DNA of 64,000 nt from Chloroflexus aggregans DSM 9485 (GCF_000021945.1 NC_011831.1:2059353-2123352), one strand, 5' to 3'; counted from the stretch's first letter, positions 1-9,298 are shown. A program made the numbers and translations. The notes: a model not told the origin generated them from the letters alone.

Positions 1-1
1 C

Positions 2-883
2 TTCATCAGCCCATGGATGATCGGGTTCTTACTCTTTTACTTCTTGCCCATGATAGCTTCGTTCGGCTTCTCACTCTACGATTTCAACCCAGCCGTGCCT
101 GATCAAGCTCGCTTTGTTGGCTTTGCCAACTGGCAACGGGCCTTATTTCAGGATGAGGAGGTCTGGTTATCGTTAGGGCGGACCCTGCACTTCGCTGCTA
201 TTTCCCTACCGATCTCGCTACTTTTTGCGCTGTTTCTCGCTATCTTGTTGAATTCAGAACACGTACTCGGCAAGAGTGTCTACCGCACCCTATTTTACAT
301 GCCGACCATGATCCCGCTGGTCGCGACGGTGTTGATCTGGAACGGCGTTCTCAACGAGCAGGCCGGTTGGATCAACGTGATCATTGAACGATTGACCGGT
401 ATCACAGCGACCGGCACGCAAGGCTTGCGCTGGCTGGCCGACCCCAAGCTGGTCTATTACGCTTATACAATGTTTGGTCTGTGGGGTGTTGGCAATGCCA
501 TGATCATCTTTCTGGCCGGTCTACAGGGTGTACCGACTGAACTCTACGAAGCAGCTCAGATCGACGGCGCCAACTGGTTTCACCGTCTGATCTTCATTAC
601 CATTCCGCTCATCACCCCGGTAATCTTCTACCAACTCGTGCTGGGAGTGATCGGCTCGCTGCAATACTTCCTCGCCCCCTTTGTCCTCAACGGCGGCACC
701 GGCTTCCCCGAAGGAATGACCCGTTTCTTCATGGTCTACTTCTACAAGCAGTCATTTAGCTTCTTTAGTATGGGCTACGGCGCAACCCTGGCATGGCTGA
801 TGCTCATCATCGCCATGATTATTACGGTTGTTCTTTTTGGCACCTCTCGATTCTGGGTCTTCTATGCAGGGGAGGAACGCTAA
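2..883 (+). CDS. Sugar ABC transporter permease, MalF/UgpA type (5' end outside window)
   Basis: Inner-membrane permease subunit of a carbohydrate-uptake ABC transporter. The reading frame is open to the window edge and begins FISPWMIG, the usual first membrane helix of this family, so the true start lies upstream; the ATG at 17 is internal. About six hydrophobic segments are visible. The cytoplasmic EAA loop that contacts the ATPase is clear (YEAAQIDGANWFHRLIFITI, near residue 180 from the ATG). The stop codon overlaps the start of the second permease (TAATG), so the two are translationally coupled. Downstream GH3 and GH16 genes suggest oligosaccharides from beta-glucan as substrate; that is inferred from context, not from the permease itself. 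Confidence 0.93.
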   Translation, partial: FISPWMIGFLLFYFLPMIASFGFSLYDFNPAVPDQARFVGFANWQRALFQDEEVWLSLGRTLHFAAISLPISLLFALFLAILLNSEHVLGKSVYRTLFYMPTMIPLVATVLIWNGVLNEQAGWINVIIERLTGITATGTQGLRWLADPKLVYYAYTMFGLWGVGNAMIIFLAGLQGVPTELYEAAQIDGANWFHRLIFITIPLITPVIFYQLVLGVIGSLQYFLAPFVLNGGTGFPEGMTRFFMVYFYKQSFSFFSMGYGATLAWLMLIIAMIITVVLFGTSRFWVFYAGEER

Positions 884-1947
884 TGATACTCTCACAACGT
901 GCTCACGGTAATCCGCTGTCTAAATCAACCCGTGAGGCTATTGCGCGGATCACGCTCACCAGCCTTACCCTCGCTGTGCTCGCGCTGTTCTTGATCCCGA
1001 TGGTTTACGGCATTACGACCGCGGTCAAGACCGACAGCCAAATCGCCAAGACCGGCGCCCCATGGTGGCCGGCTAGCGAGCGCACGTTTGAATATGAGGG
1101 AAAATTGTACGATGTCTATCTGGTGCCAATTGATGGTGAAATCCGTGAACTGGCCCTGTACCGCCCCGGACGCCAAAGCAGTTTGTTCGTAGACCCGGAA
1201 AATCCGGCAGCGGGGCCGTTTGAGTGGCAGGGTCAGTGGCGGCAACTCGAACGGGTGTGGCAGCTCGATATCCAGTGGGGCAATTTCACCCGTGCCTGGA
1301 ATACGATCAACTTTCCCAATCTGCTGCGCAATACGCTGATGTATGCCGGCATCACCACATTCGGCGCAGTATTATCGGCAGCGCTGGTGGCTTACGGTTT
1401 CGCCCGCTTCCGCATTCCCGGAAAGAACATGCTCTTTATGATTATGCTCTCGACTGTGATCTTACCCGGTGCGGTAACGCTTATTCCAACCTACTTCGTC
1501 TTCTTGCAGATCGGATGGGTGGGGACGTGGCTGCCGCTGATCGTGCCGGCGTTCTTCTCGTGGGGCACTAACGTTTTCTTGTTGCGTCAGTTCTTCCTCG
1601 GCATTCCGCGAGATCTCGAAGAGGCGGCCCAGATCGACGGTGCTAGCCCGTTGCGCATCTTCTTCTCGATCATTTTGCCGATGTCGCGCCCGGCCCTGAC
1701 CGCCGTCGCCCTCTTTCACTTTTTCTGGGCGTGGAATGACTTCTTCGGCCCGTTGATCTATCTGGCCGGCCATCCCGATAAGTTCCCGATTACGGTGGGT
1801 CTAACCGCGTTCAACAATCTCTACTCGCAATCGACGAATCTGATCCAGGCAGCATCACTGATCTCGGCCATTATTCCGATTGTAGTCTTTTTCTTCGCCC
1901 AACGTATCTTTCTTGAAGGCGTGGTGATCACTAACATCGAGAAATAG
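883..1947 (+). CDS. Sugar ABC transporter permease, MalG type, with extra extracytoplasmic domain
   Basis: Second permease subunit of the same transporter, 354 aa. The ATG at 883 is chosen because it overlaps the preceding stop and has GGGGAGG just upstream. The EAA loop reads EEAAQIDGASPLRIFFSIIL. The first helix (about residues 22-46) is followed by an unusual soluble stretch (about 60-130) rich in aromatic and charged residues before helix 2 near 150; ordinary MalG proteins of about 280 aa have only a short loop there. The insert faces outside and may contact the binding protein, which is inference. Only 9 bases separate it from the GH3 gene, so they are probably cotranscribed. Confidence 0.93.
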   Translation: MILSQRAHGNPLSKSTREAIARITLTSLTLAVLALFLIPMVYGITTAVKTDSQIAKTGAPWWPASERTFEYEGKLYDVYLVPIDGEIRELALYRPGRQSSLFVDPENPAAGPFEWQGQWRQLERVWQLDIQWGNFTRAWNTINFPNLLRNTLMYAGITTFGAVLSAALVAYGFARFRIPGKNMLFMIMLSTVILPGAVTLIPTYFVFLQIGWVGTWLPLIVPAFFSWGTNVFLLRQFFLGIPRDLEEAAQIDGASPLRIFFSIILPMSRPALTAVALFHFFWAWNDFFGPLIYLAGHPDKFPITVGLTAFNNLYSQSTNLIQAASLISAIIPIVVFFFAQRIFLEGVVITNIEK

Positions 1948-1956
1948 AGTGCGCGC

Positions 1957-3816
1957 ATGCGTCTGCAATATCTGCTTTGTCTTGTGATGTTGGTCGGCGT
2001 ATTTGGCGCTTGTGGGACGCTGAATGCACCCCCCGCTACACCGACACCGGTCATACCGCTCTACCGTAATCCGGCAGCACCTATCGCCGAGCGGGTCGAG
2101 GATCTGCTACAGCGGATGACATTGGCCGAGAAGATCGGCCAGATGACGCTGATCGAAAAAAATAGCATCACCGCCGATCAGGTACGTGAATTGGCCATCG
2201 GTGGTGTGCTCAGCGGTGGCGGTGGCTATCCAGACGACGAGAACTCGCCGATGGCGTGGGTGGAGATGGTTAATGCCTTGCAACAGGCGGCATTGAATAG
2301 CCGGCTCGGCATTCCGATCATCTATGGGGCTGATGGTGTTCACGGACACAACAACCTCTACGGTGCCGTCATCTTTCCGCATAACATCGGGTTGGGGGCA
2401 GCGAATGACCCCGCACTGGTCGAGCAGATCGGGCGGGTGACGGCCCGCGAGATGGCGGCTACCGGTGTCTTTTGGAACTACGCGCCGGGGGTGATGGTAG
2501 TGCAAGATGTGCGTTGGGGGCGTACCTACGAAAGCTATGCCGAACGTCCTGAACACGTTGCATCGTTGGCAGTCGCTTTTTTGCGTGGCTTGCAAGCTCC
2601 CGATATTGCAGCACCAAACCGGATCATCGGCACTCCCAAACACTATGTCGGTGATGGCGGTACGACATGGGGCACGTCAACCACGGCAAACTATCAACTC
2701 GATCAGGGGGAGACGTTTGGTGATGAAACCACGATCCGAACCGTGCATCTCCCACCGTACCGCGCGACCATCGCTGCCGGTGCGCATGTGATTATGGCGT
2801 CGTATTCGAGCTGGAACGGACAGAAGATGCACGCCAGTTCGTATTGGCTCACCAATGTGCTGAAAGAAGAACTCGGCTTTACCGGTTTTATTGTCTCAGA
2901 TTGGGAAGCCATCGATCAGATTGATCCCGACTATGAACGGGCGGTGGTGACGGCCATAAATGCCGGGATCGATATGAATATGGTGCCTTACGATGCGGTG
3001 CGCTTCATCGAGACCCTGACTCGCGCCGTCAATACCGGTATGGTGAGCGAAACGCGGATTGACGATGCGGTGCGACGAATCTTGACGACCAAGTTTGCGA
3101 TGGGGTTATTTGATCAACCTTTCGCCCACACCGAACTACTGGGCGACATCGGTAGTCCGGCCCACCGCGCATTAGCCCGTACCGCCGTTGCCCAATCGTT
3201 GGTCTTGCTCAAAAATGACGGTAACCTCCTCCCCTTACCGAAAGATGTTGCCCATCTCTACATCGGTGGGCAGGCTGCTCACGATCTCGGTATCCAAGCC
3301 GGCGGCTGGACAATTGAGTGGCAAGGGAAGCCGGGTGCGATTATCCCGGGAACGACGATTCTCGAAGGGATTCAAGCGGCTGTTACAGCACAAACGGTCA
3401 TTGAGTACGATCCACACGGACGGTTTCGCGGTGATCCGATGGCGACCGATGCCGTCTGCATTGCGGTCGTCGGCGAATTGCCTTACGCCGAAGGACGCGG
3501 CGACAGCGCAACCTTACGCTTACCACCGAACGAACAGCGCACACTGCGTCGGATGGAGGAAAGCTGTGCCCGTCTCATTGTCGTACTCGTCAGTGGCCGT
3601 CCGCTGATCATCACCGACGATCTGCCTCGTTGGGATGCGCTTGTCGCCGCGTGGCTACCCGGTAGCGAAGGGGCCGGTGTCGCCGATGTTCTGTTTGGCG
3701 ATCAACCATTTCGCGGGCGATTACCGGTGACGTGGCCGCGCAGCCTCGATCAATTACCGCTCGGATCAGGAAGCGGCGAGCCACTCTTTCCCTATGGATT
3801 TGGACTAACCCCATAA
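1957..3816 (+). CDS. Glycoside hydrolase family 3 lipoprotein (beta-glucosidase type)
   Basis: Secreted, lipid-anchored exo-acting beta-glycosidase of 619 aa. The N-terminus is a lipoprotein signal with lipobox GVFGAC (Cys19), followed by a Thr/Pro linker. The GH3 (alpha/beta)8 domain carries the nucleophile motif TGFIVSDWEAID (Asp315); the KHYVGDGGTTWG stretch is the conserved KH region of the family. A C-terminal alpha/beta sandwich domain follows (LVLLKNDGNLLPLP), but there is no fibronectin-like third domain, unlike the GH3 gene at 4760. It would release glucose or short sugars from beta-glucan at the cell surface, feeding the adjacent permeases. The ribosome site before the ATG is weak. 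Confidence 0.93.
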   Translation: MRLQYLLCLVMLVGVFGACGTLNAPPATPTPVIPLYRNPAAPIAERVEDLLQRMTLAEKIGQMTLIEKNSITADQVRELAIGGVLSGGGGYPDDENSPMAWVEMVNALQQAALNSRLGIPIIYGADGVHGHNNLYGAVIFPHNIGLGAANDPALVEQIGRVTAREMAATGVFWNYAPGVMVVQDVRWGRTYESYAERPEHVASLAVAFLRGLQAPDIAAPNRIIGTPKHYVGDGGTTWGTSTTANYQLDQGETFGDETTIRTVHLPPYRATIAAGAHVIMASYSSWNGQKMHASSYWLTNVLKEELGFTGFIVSDWEAIDQIDPDYERAVVTAINAGIDMNMVPYDAVRFIETLTRAVNTGMVSETRIDDAVRRILTTKFAMGLFDQPFAHTELLGDIGSPAHRALARTAVAQSLVLLKNDGNLLPLPKDVAHLYIGGQAAHDLGIQAGGWTIEWQGKPGAIIPGTTILEGIQAAVTAQTVIEYDPHGRFRGDPMATDAVCIAVVGELPYAEGRGDSATLRLPPNEQRTLRRMEESCARLIVVLVSGRPLIITDDLPRWDALVAAWLPGSEGAGVADVLFGDQPFRGRLPVTWPRSLDQLPLGSGSGEPLFPYGFGLTP

Positions 3817-3869
3817 CGGGGCTATGATGACCTGCGGTAGCTACCTTACCACCGAGGAGAGGAATTACT

Positions 3870-4709
3870 GTGTACCAGAGGGTTTCTGTTATTATCGTTC
3901 GTCGGCTCCTTCAGCTTGGAGTGATCCTCTTGATACTGACCGGCTGCACGCCGACATCGGCAACACCGAATCCGACCAGCACACCGGTGCCAACCGTATC
4001 ACCGTGGAGGCTCGTGTGGAGTGATGAATTTGACGGCGAGACACTCAACCCAAGCAATTGGCTGTTCGATAAGGGGGCCGGCGGCTGGGGCAACAACGAA
4101 CTGCAATTCTACACCAACCGCCCAGAAAATGCACGGATTGAAGCAGGTGTGTTGGTGATTGAAGCACGAAAGGAAGAGTATCTGGCGTGGGAATACACCT
4201 CGGCCCGGATCAAGACGCATTATCTGCATACATGGACGTATGGCCGGATCGAGGCACGTATGCAGTTACCGGTAGGAGGTAAAGGGGTTTGGCCTGCCTT
4301 CTGGATGCTGGGTGAGAATATCGCCACAGCACGCTGGCCCAACTGCGGCGAAATTGACATCATGGAAAACATCGGTAATCCGACGATGGTGTACGGTTCG
4401 GTCCATGGTCCCGGTTATTCAGGTGGTAACGCCATTACCAAACCCTTCGTTAGTTCCCAACCACTGAGCGACGATTTTCACATCTACGCTGTGGAATGGG
4501 AACCGGATGCAATTCGCTGGTACGTTGACGATCAGCTCTACCACACGTTACGTCGCGACCAGGTCCCCGGAGAATGGGTATTCAATCATCCCTTTTTTCT
4601 CATTCTCAACCTTGCCATCGGCGGCAACCGGCCTGGGTACCCCGACGAAACAACCGTCTTCCCGCAGCAGTTGCGGGTCGATTATGTGCGCGTGTATCAG
4701 CAGACCTAA
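3870..4709 (+). CDS. Glycoside hydrolase family 16 lipoprotein (endo-beta-1,3-glucanase / laminarinase type)
   Basis: Surface endo-beta-glucanase of 279 aa. The start is GTG, preceded by GAGGAGAGG. Lipobox LTGC (Cys26) and a Thr/Pro linker anchor it outside. The GH16 signature NCGEIDIMENIG gives the nucleophile Glu161, Asp163 and acid/base Glu166; the extra Met in EIDIME is typical of the laminarinase-like branch rather than xyloglucan or agar enzymes. WSDEFDG and WPAFWMLG are other family landmarks. It would cut polymeric beta-1,3 (or mixed) glucan into oligomers for the flanking GH3 enzymes and ABC transporter. Exact linkage specificity cannot be read from the sequence. Confidence 0.93.
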   Translation: MYQRVSVIIVRRLLQLGVILLILTGCTPTSATPNPTSTPVPTVSPWRLVWSDEFDGETLNPSNWLFDKGAGGWGNNELQFYTNRPENARIEAGVLVIEARKEEYLAWEYTSARIKTHYLHTWTYGRIEARMQLPVGGKGVWPAFWMLGENIATARWPNCGEIDIMENIGNPTMVYGSVHGPGYSGGNAITKPFVSSQPLSDDFHIYAVEWEPDAIRWYVDDQLYHTLRRDQVPGEWVFNHPFFLILNLAIGGNRPGYPDETTVFPQQLRVDYVRVYQQT

Positions 4710-4759
4710 CCTATACCGGCTTACTTCGTCGCTTATCCTAACATACGCAGAGGAACCTT

Positions 4760-7204
4760 ATGCCAAATCACATTGAACATCTGGTACGTCAACTAACGCT
4801 TGACGAAAAAATCGCCTTACTTGCCGGCGCCGATGCATGGCATACCGTCGCCATTCCGCGCCTCGGCATCCCCGCCATCAAGGTCACCGACGGCCCCAAC
4901 GGTGCGCGCGGTGTCAGCCGCAACGGCATCCACACCTCTGCCTGTTTTCCGATTGGCGTCGCGATGGGGGCCACGTGGAACCCGGCACTGGTTCGTCAAA
5001 TCGGCGAAGCCTTAGCCGAAGAGACGAAGGATAAAGGGGCGCATATTCTGTTGGCACCGACGGTTAACATCCACCGCTCACCGCTGGCCGGGCGCAACTT
5101 CGAGTGCTTTTCCGAAGACCCCTACCTGACCGGCGTGATGGCAGCGGCCTACATTACCGGCTTGCAAAGCCGTGGCGTCGGTGCATGTATCAAGCACTTC
5201 GTGTGCAACGACTCGGAATTTGAGCGCTTTAGCATCAGTTCCGATGTTGGTGAGCGACCATTGCGCGAAATCTATCTCCGCCCGTTCGAGATGGCGATCA
5301 AGCAGGCAAAACCGTGGTCGCTTATGTCGGCCTACAACCGGATCAATGGAGTATGGGCCAGTGAAAATCGCCGGTTATTGGTCGAAATCCTCAAAGGCGA
5401 ATGGCAGTTCGATGGACTGGTGATGTCAGACTGGTATGGTACCTATAGCGCTCGCGCTACCCACAATGGTCTTGACCTTGAAATGCCGGGGCCAGCACGT
5501 TGGTTGAACCGTGAGCACGTCTTGGCTGCGCTCGAGCGTGGCGATCTGCGTGAATCTGACCTCGACGATAAGGTATACCGATTGTTACGCACTATCGAAC
5601 GGGTCGGCGGCTTTGCGAACCCCACACCGGCAATTGAGCAGGCCAACGACCGGCCTGAGCATCGGACCCTCATTCGGCGCGCCGGTGTCGAATCAATCGT
5701 GCTGCTCAAGAACGAAGGACGAATCCTCCCGTTGAATCCCTCCCAAGGGCAATCCATTGCCGTTATCGGCGCCAACGCGCATTGGGCGGCGATTATGGGC
5801 GGCGGCAGCTCGGAAGTTGCACCGCACTACGTGGTTACTCCGTTACAGGGCATTCGAGCGCGCGCCGGCGAGCAGTGCGTGGTGGACTACGCCATCGGCA
5901 CCCCCATTTTCCGTCGCTTGCCGAACATTGATCCGGCATGGGTGCGCATCCCCGCTAGCGACCGACCGGGAGTGCAGCTTGATTATTACACCGATCTCGA
6001 CTTCGGTGGTGAACCGGTACGCACCGACACCCTGACGACCCTCGAAGCGAGCTGGTTTGGCGACCGGATCGAATATCTCAACCTCACCACCTTCGCCGCC
6101 AAACTCAGTTGCGAACTCTTACCGCCCCACACCGGTCATTACCACATTGGGATGTCATGCGTCGGGCAAGCCCGGGTTTGGCTCGATGGTGAATTAGTGC
6201 TCGACCGGTGGGAAAAAGAACTCATGGACGGCAATGAGCAGCGCCAAACGATAGCCCTCGAAACCGGACGCCGCCACCGGCTCGTGGTTGAGTTCCGCTG
6301 GCCAACGCCCGGCAACTGGCGTGCCGTGCAGGTTGGTCTCTGGCCGGAACGGGAAGATGATCCCATCGCGGAAGCGGTAGAGCTGGCTGCTCGCTCGCAT
6401 GTAGCAATTGTGTTTGCCGGCCTAACCAAAGAGTGGGAGAGCGAAGGCTTCGACCGGATCGATATGGAACTCCCCGGTCGCCAAAATGAACTGATTCGCC
6501 GAGTGGCGGCGGTCAATCCGCGCACAATCGTAGTGCTCAACGCCGGATCGCCCGTACATATGCCGTGGATTGACGAAGTAGCGGCTGTGATCCAGGCGTG
6601 GTACGGCGGCCAAGAGGCGGGTAATGCCATTGCCGATGTGCTTTTCGGCGACGCCGATCCGGGTGGACGATTACCGACGACCTTCCCCAAACGACTGGCC
6701 GACAATCCGGCGTACATCAATTATCCCGGCGAAAACGGGCACGTCCTCTACGGCGAAGGCCTATTTGTCGGCTATCGCTACTACGACCGTAAAGGCATCG
6801 AACCGCTCTTTCCATTTGGGTTTGGGCTGAGTTACACCGAGTTTTCTTACGATCGGCTTCAGCTCTCTGCCCCGATGATGCGACCAGATGAAACCATTAC
6901 CGTCAGTGTCGATGTTACGAACATCGGTGATCGTCCGGGAATGGAGGTTGTCCAGCTCTACATCCACGACCGGGTGGCCCGACTGATGCGACCCGATAAA
7001 GAGCTGAAGGGCTTTGCAAAGGTGACTCTGCAACCGGGTGAAACCACGACGGTGACGTTTACCATTGACCGACAGGCACTGAGTTATTATGATCCGGCGG
7101 TCCCGGGTTGGATTGCCGAACCGGGCACCTTCACCGTGCTCGTTGGCCGATCGGTGGCCGATATTCGGCTGAAGGCCTCATTTGAGCTGGTCGCCGAAGG
7201 ATGA
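4760..7204 (+). CDS. Glycoside hydrolase family 3 beta-glucosidase, cytoplasmic, with PA14 and Fn3-like domains
   Basis: Full-length GH3 enzyme of 814 aa with no signal peptide, so it is expected to act in the cytoplasm on imported oligosaccharides. The nucleophile is in LVMSDWYGTYS (Asp224). The C-terminal sandwich domain is interrupted by a PA14-like insertion (about residues 390-530, HTGHYHIGMSCVGQARVWLD), known in some GH3 enzymes to shape the substrate pocket. A fibronectin III-like domain ends the protein (VTNIGDRPGMEVVQLYI). The start ATG has GAGG eight bases upstream. It is the last gene of the glucan operon; a hairpin follows at 7220. Confidence 0.94.
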   Translation: MPNHIEHLVRQLTLDEKIALLAGADAWHTVAIPRLGIPAIKVTDGPNGARGVSRNGIHTSACFPIGVAMGATWNPALVRQIGEALAEETKDKGAHILLAPTVNIHRSPLAGRNFECFSEDPYLTGVMAAAYITGLQSRGVGACIKHFVCNDSEFERFSISSDVGERPLREIYLRPFEMAIKQAKPWSLMSAYNRINGVWASENRRLLVEILKGEWQFDGLVMSDWYGTYSARATHNGLDLEMPGPARWLNREHVLAALERGDLRESDLDDKVYRLLRTIERVGGFANPTPAIEQANDRPEHRTLIRRAGVESIVLLKNEGRILPLNPSQGQSIAVIGANAHWAAIMGGGSSEVAPHYVVTPLQGIRARAGEQCVVDYAIGTPIFRRLPNIDPAWVRIPASDRPGVQLDYYTDLDFGGEPVRTDTLTTLEASWFGDRIEYLNLTTFAAKLSCELLPPHTGHYHIGMSCVGQARVWLDGELVLDRWEKELMDGNEQRQTIALETGRRHRLVVEFRWPTPGNWRAVQVGLWPEREDDPIAEAVELAARSHVAIVFAGLTKEWESEGFDRIDMELPGRQNELIRRVAAVNPRTIVVLNAGSPVHMPWIDEVAAVIQAWYGGQEAGNAIADVLFGDADPGGRLPTTFPKRLADNPAYINYPGENGHVLYGEGLFVGYRYYDRKGIEPLFPFGFGLSYTEFSYDRLQLSAPMMRPDETITVSVDVTNIGDRPGMEVVQLYIHDRVARLMRPDKELKGFAKVTLQPGETTTVTFTIDRQALSYYDPAVPGWIAEPGTFTVLVGRSVADIRLKASFELVAEG

Positions 7205-7219
7205 GCAAGATCACTCGCC

Positions 7220-7258
7220 TCACAGCAGGAGGGGAGGGAAACCGCCCCTCCCCTGTGA
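7220..7258. terminator. Bidirectional hairpin between convergent genes
   Basis: An interrupted inverted repeat has outer arms TCACA/TGTGA and inner arms GGGGAGGG/CCCTCCCC around a short loop. It fills the gap between the converging GH3 gene (ends 7204) and the SCO1664-family gene (ends 7259). No long T tract follows on either strand, so intrinsic termination strength is uncertain. Confidence 0.6.
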
Positions 7259-8002
7259 TCATACCGGTGGCCACGGCACGTGCGGCCCGGGGCCGGGTGG
7301 TGGATAACGCCCGCTGGCAAGCAGATTATCCAAACGACGGCGCAAAGCACGGACCTCTGACCGGTCGAGCAGGTGATGGAGCGCACCGGTCAATTGCGGA
7401 TTGCGGTCGAGCTGTTGGCGAAAACCGGTAAACGCCGTTATAACCTCATCGGGGAGCGGTTCACCGACAAAATCCCACAACACGGTGCGCAATTTAGGCT
7501 CGACGTGGAAGCAGATACCATGATCGATAGCCCACAACCGGCCATCACGCCCTTGTAGGCAGTGACCGCTCTTGCGGTCGGCATTGTTGACGAGACAGTC
7601 GAAGGCACAGAGCTGCTTAATTTCGCGTTCGTAGCCACCCCGCTTCAACATCGTAAACAAATGCACCTCTTCATCGTTGTCGATAAAGAGCTGCACCATA
7701 CCGATCCCGTAAGGCCCATCTCGTACCACCGTCGGTGGGACAAGGTGAAAGCCTAGCGCTTCGCTGACAAGGTAAGCCGCTGCCTCGCGTCGGTAGAGCG
7801 TACCACGTGGAAAATCCCACAATGGCCGTTCGCCACGCTGCGGTTTGTACACCGCCAACAGATGAAGATCCTCGTGGACGATGCTGGTCAGCAGGGTGTA
7901 ATTACTACTGTACGGCATGGCTGCCTCAACGTTCATCTCTCCCTGTGCCAGCGCCGTGAGGACACGGGTAACACTCAACTCACGCGAGAAGCTGTTCTCC
8001 AT
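7259..8002 (-). CDS. SCO1664-family protein (PI3/4-kinase-like fold), cassette member
   Basis: Conserved protein of 247 aa of unknown function, recognised as the SCO1664 / TIGR03843 family, which resembles the phosphatidylinositol 3/4-kinase catalytic fold. Visible kinase-like features are a lysine in LLAVYKPQRGERPLWDFPRG and a later FDCLVNNADRKSGHCL ... LWAIDHGICF segment, equivalent to the catalytic-loop Asp/Asn and the metal-binding Asp region. The phosphorylated substrate is not known. ATG at 8002 has AAGGGG six bases away. It is third in a cassette with a histidine phosphatase and a DUF3090 protein, an arrangement also conserved in Actinobacteria. The C-terminus ends in a Pro-rich tail. 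Confidence 0.85.
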   Translation of the reverse strand: MENSFSRELSVTRVLTALAQGEMNVEAAMPYSSNYTLLTSIVHEDLHLLAVYKPQRGERPLWDFPRGTLYRREAAAYLVSEALGFHLVPPTVVRDGPYGIGMVQLFIDNDEEVHLFTMLKRGGYEREIKQLCAFDCLVNNADRKSGHCLQGRDGRLWAIDHGICFHVEPKLRTVLWDFVGEPLPDEVITAFTGFRQQLDRNPQLTGALHHLLDRSEVRALRRRLDNLLASGRYPPPGPGPHVPWPPV

Positions 8003-8073
8003 ACCGACCCCTTATGGCTGATGGGTTATGATCTAGCGATGATCAACTCACATCCTCCCCACCATCTACCGAA

Positions 8074-8601
8074 TCAACTGTACACCGGACCGTGACCATT
8101 GCGGTGAGGACAGAAATGGCCACTCGGATCAATTGGACGACCACAATTACCACAGATCGGGCGACCGGCGGCCACGACTTGCTCAGCGTGGATGCTCAAC
8201 GCCTTCATTTGCTCACGGGTAGCGGAAAAGCGAGCTAAGAGAGGCGCATCATCACCACCCTCCGGCATCCCCTGGGCCAGTAACACGACCCGATCACGCT
8301 CGCTATCGTAGCCCAAGCCCAACTGGTAAATGCGGAACTCCGGTTCGAGTGGCTCTTCCAGACTCATATCGGTCACGAGCAGATCGTCGGAGGTTGCTAA
8401 GCGCGGATTACGTTCACCAATCGCTTCGAGTAAACGATTGATAGCGTTCGCCAACTCACGGATCTGCTCTTTTTCGGCCAGCAACGTCACCAGCCGGTTA
8501 CCACGTCGCGCTTGGAGATAAAAGACGCGCCGGCCACGTGGCCCCACTGCTCCGGCAGTAATCCGATGCACCGATTCGAGATCAAAGGTAAACTCTGCCA
8601 T
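8074..8601 (-). CDS. DUF3090 family protein
   Basis: Conserved protein of 175 aa of unknown function, recognised as DUF3090 (TIGR03847). The start MAEFTFDLESVHRITAGAVG is the family N-terminus, with a FYLQARRG strand. The C-terminus carries the family's zinc-ribbon-like ending CGNCGRPIDPSGHFCPHRNG. It begins four bases after the stop of the histidine phosphatase and is followed by the SCO1664-family gene 71 bases on. Co-occurrence of the three genes implies a shared pathway, which remains unknown. Confidence 0.88.
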   Translation of the reverse strand: MAEFTFDLESVHRITAGAVGPRGRRVFYLQARRGNRLVTLLAEKEQIRELANAINRLLEAIGERNPRLATSDDLLVTDMSLEEPLEPEFRIYQLGLGYDSERDRVVLLAQGMPEGGDDAPLLARFSATREQMKALSIHAEQVVAAGRPICGNCGRPIDPSGHFCPHRNGHGPVYS

Positions 8602-8605
8602 GGTA

Positions 8606-9298
8606 CTAGTGTGCCTCCGTTGACGATGGGGACGCCGCTGCCTGTTCAGCCTGAGGTGTCGGCGGTTTCGGACGAAGGTGTTCTAACGACCCAGTCTCAT
8701 TGTAGGCTAACAAACGCGGACCCATCGGCTCGAATGCAACGGCGCTCAGTGAGCACGGATTGATAACTAGCCGCTGAAACAGATCGATGTGCATACCAAT
8801 ATAATACGCCAACGCCAATCGGATCAAATCGGCGTGGGAAACGACTGCAATCATCTCCCCGTGGTGACGCGCACGCAATTGGTCGAGTGCGCTTACCATA
8901 CGCATTTGTGCTTCCCCTAGCGTCTCCCCCTTGGGAAAGCGCGTCCCACTGGGATAATGCTGTACCCCCGGCCACAGCTCGTGTTTATAGAGTTCTTTCA
9001 GCTCGGCACCTTCCCATTCGCCGTACCGCACTTCGCCGAGCTGTTCGACGATCCGCAATGGTAAGCCACGCGGTTCGGCAATCGCCCGCGCCGTTTCGAT
9101 ACAGCGATCAAGTGGGCTGGTATACAGCGCCGTAATCGGGAGATCACCGAGCCGCTCGCTTAGCGCTACGGCTTGCCGGCGACCCTCTTCGCTCAGATGG
9201 ACTCCCGGCAACCAGCCGGCTAAGCGGCCATGAACCCAATCGTTCATACCATGGCGGATCAAAAGGAGTGTGGTCACGCGGTGTGCTTTCTCTGACAC
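8606..9298 (-). CDS. Histidine phosphatase family protein (phosphoglycerate-mutase fold, TIGR03848 type)
   Basis: Phosphohydrolase of 230 aa from the branch-2-like histidine phosphatase superfamily. The catalytic motif is TLLLIRHGMNDW; the second histidine lies in VVSHADLIRLALAYYIG, the hallmark of the actinobacterial-type member found with DUF3090. It would remove a phosphate from an unidentified small molecule or protein; in this cassette it may oppose the kinase-like SCO1664 protein, which is inference. The start is GTG at 9298 with AGGTG just upstream; a second GTG at 9277 (VTTLLL) is possible. First gene of the three-gene unit. Confidence 0.88.
   Translation of the reverse strand: MSEKAHRVTTLLLIRHGMNDWVHGRLAGWLPGVHLSEEGRRQAVALSERLGDLPITALYTSPLDRCIETARAIAEPRGLPLRIVEQLGEVRYGEWEGAELKELYKHELWPGVQHYPSGTRFPKGETLGEAQMRMVSALDQLRARHHGEMIAVVSHADLIRLALAYYIGMHIDLFQRLVINPCSLSAVAFEPMGPRLLAYNETGSLEHLRPKPPTPQAEQAAASPSSTEAH

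Noticed and set aside
2107-2643. A 178-codon frame antisense to the GH3 lipoprotein gene
   Set aside because: It lies entirely within the well-supported GH3 gene and has no family similarity.
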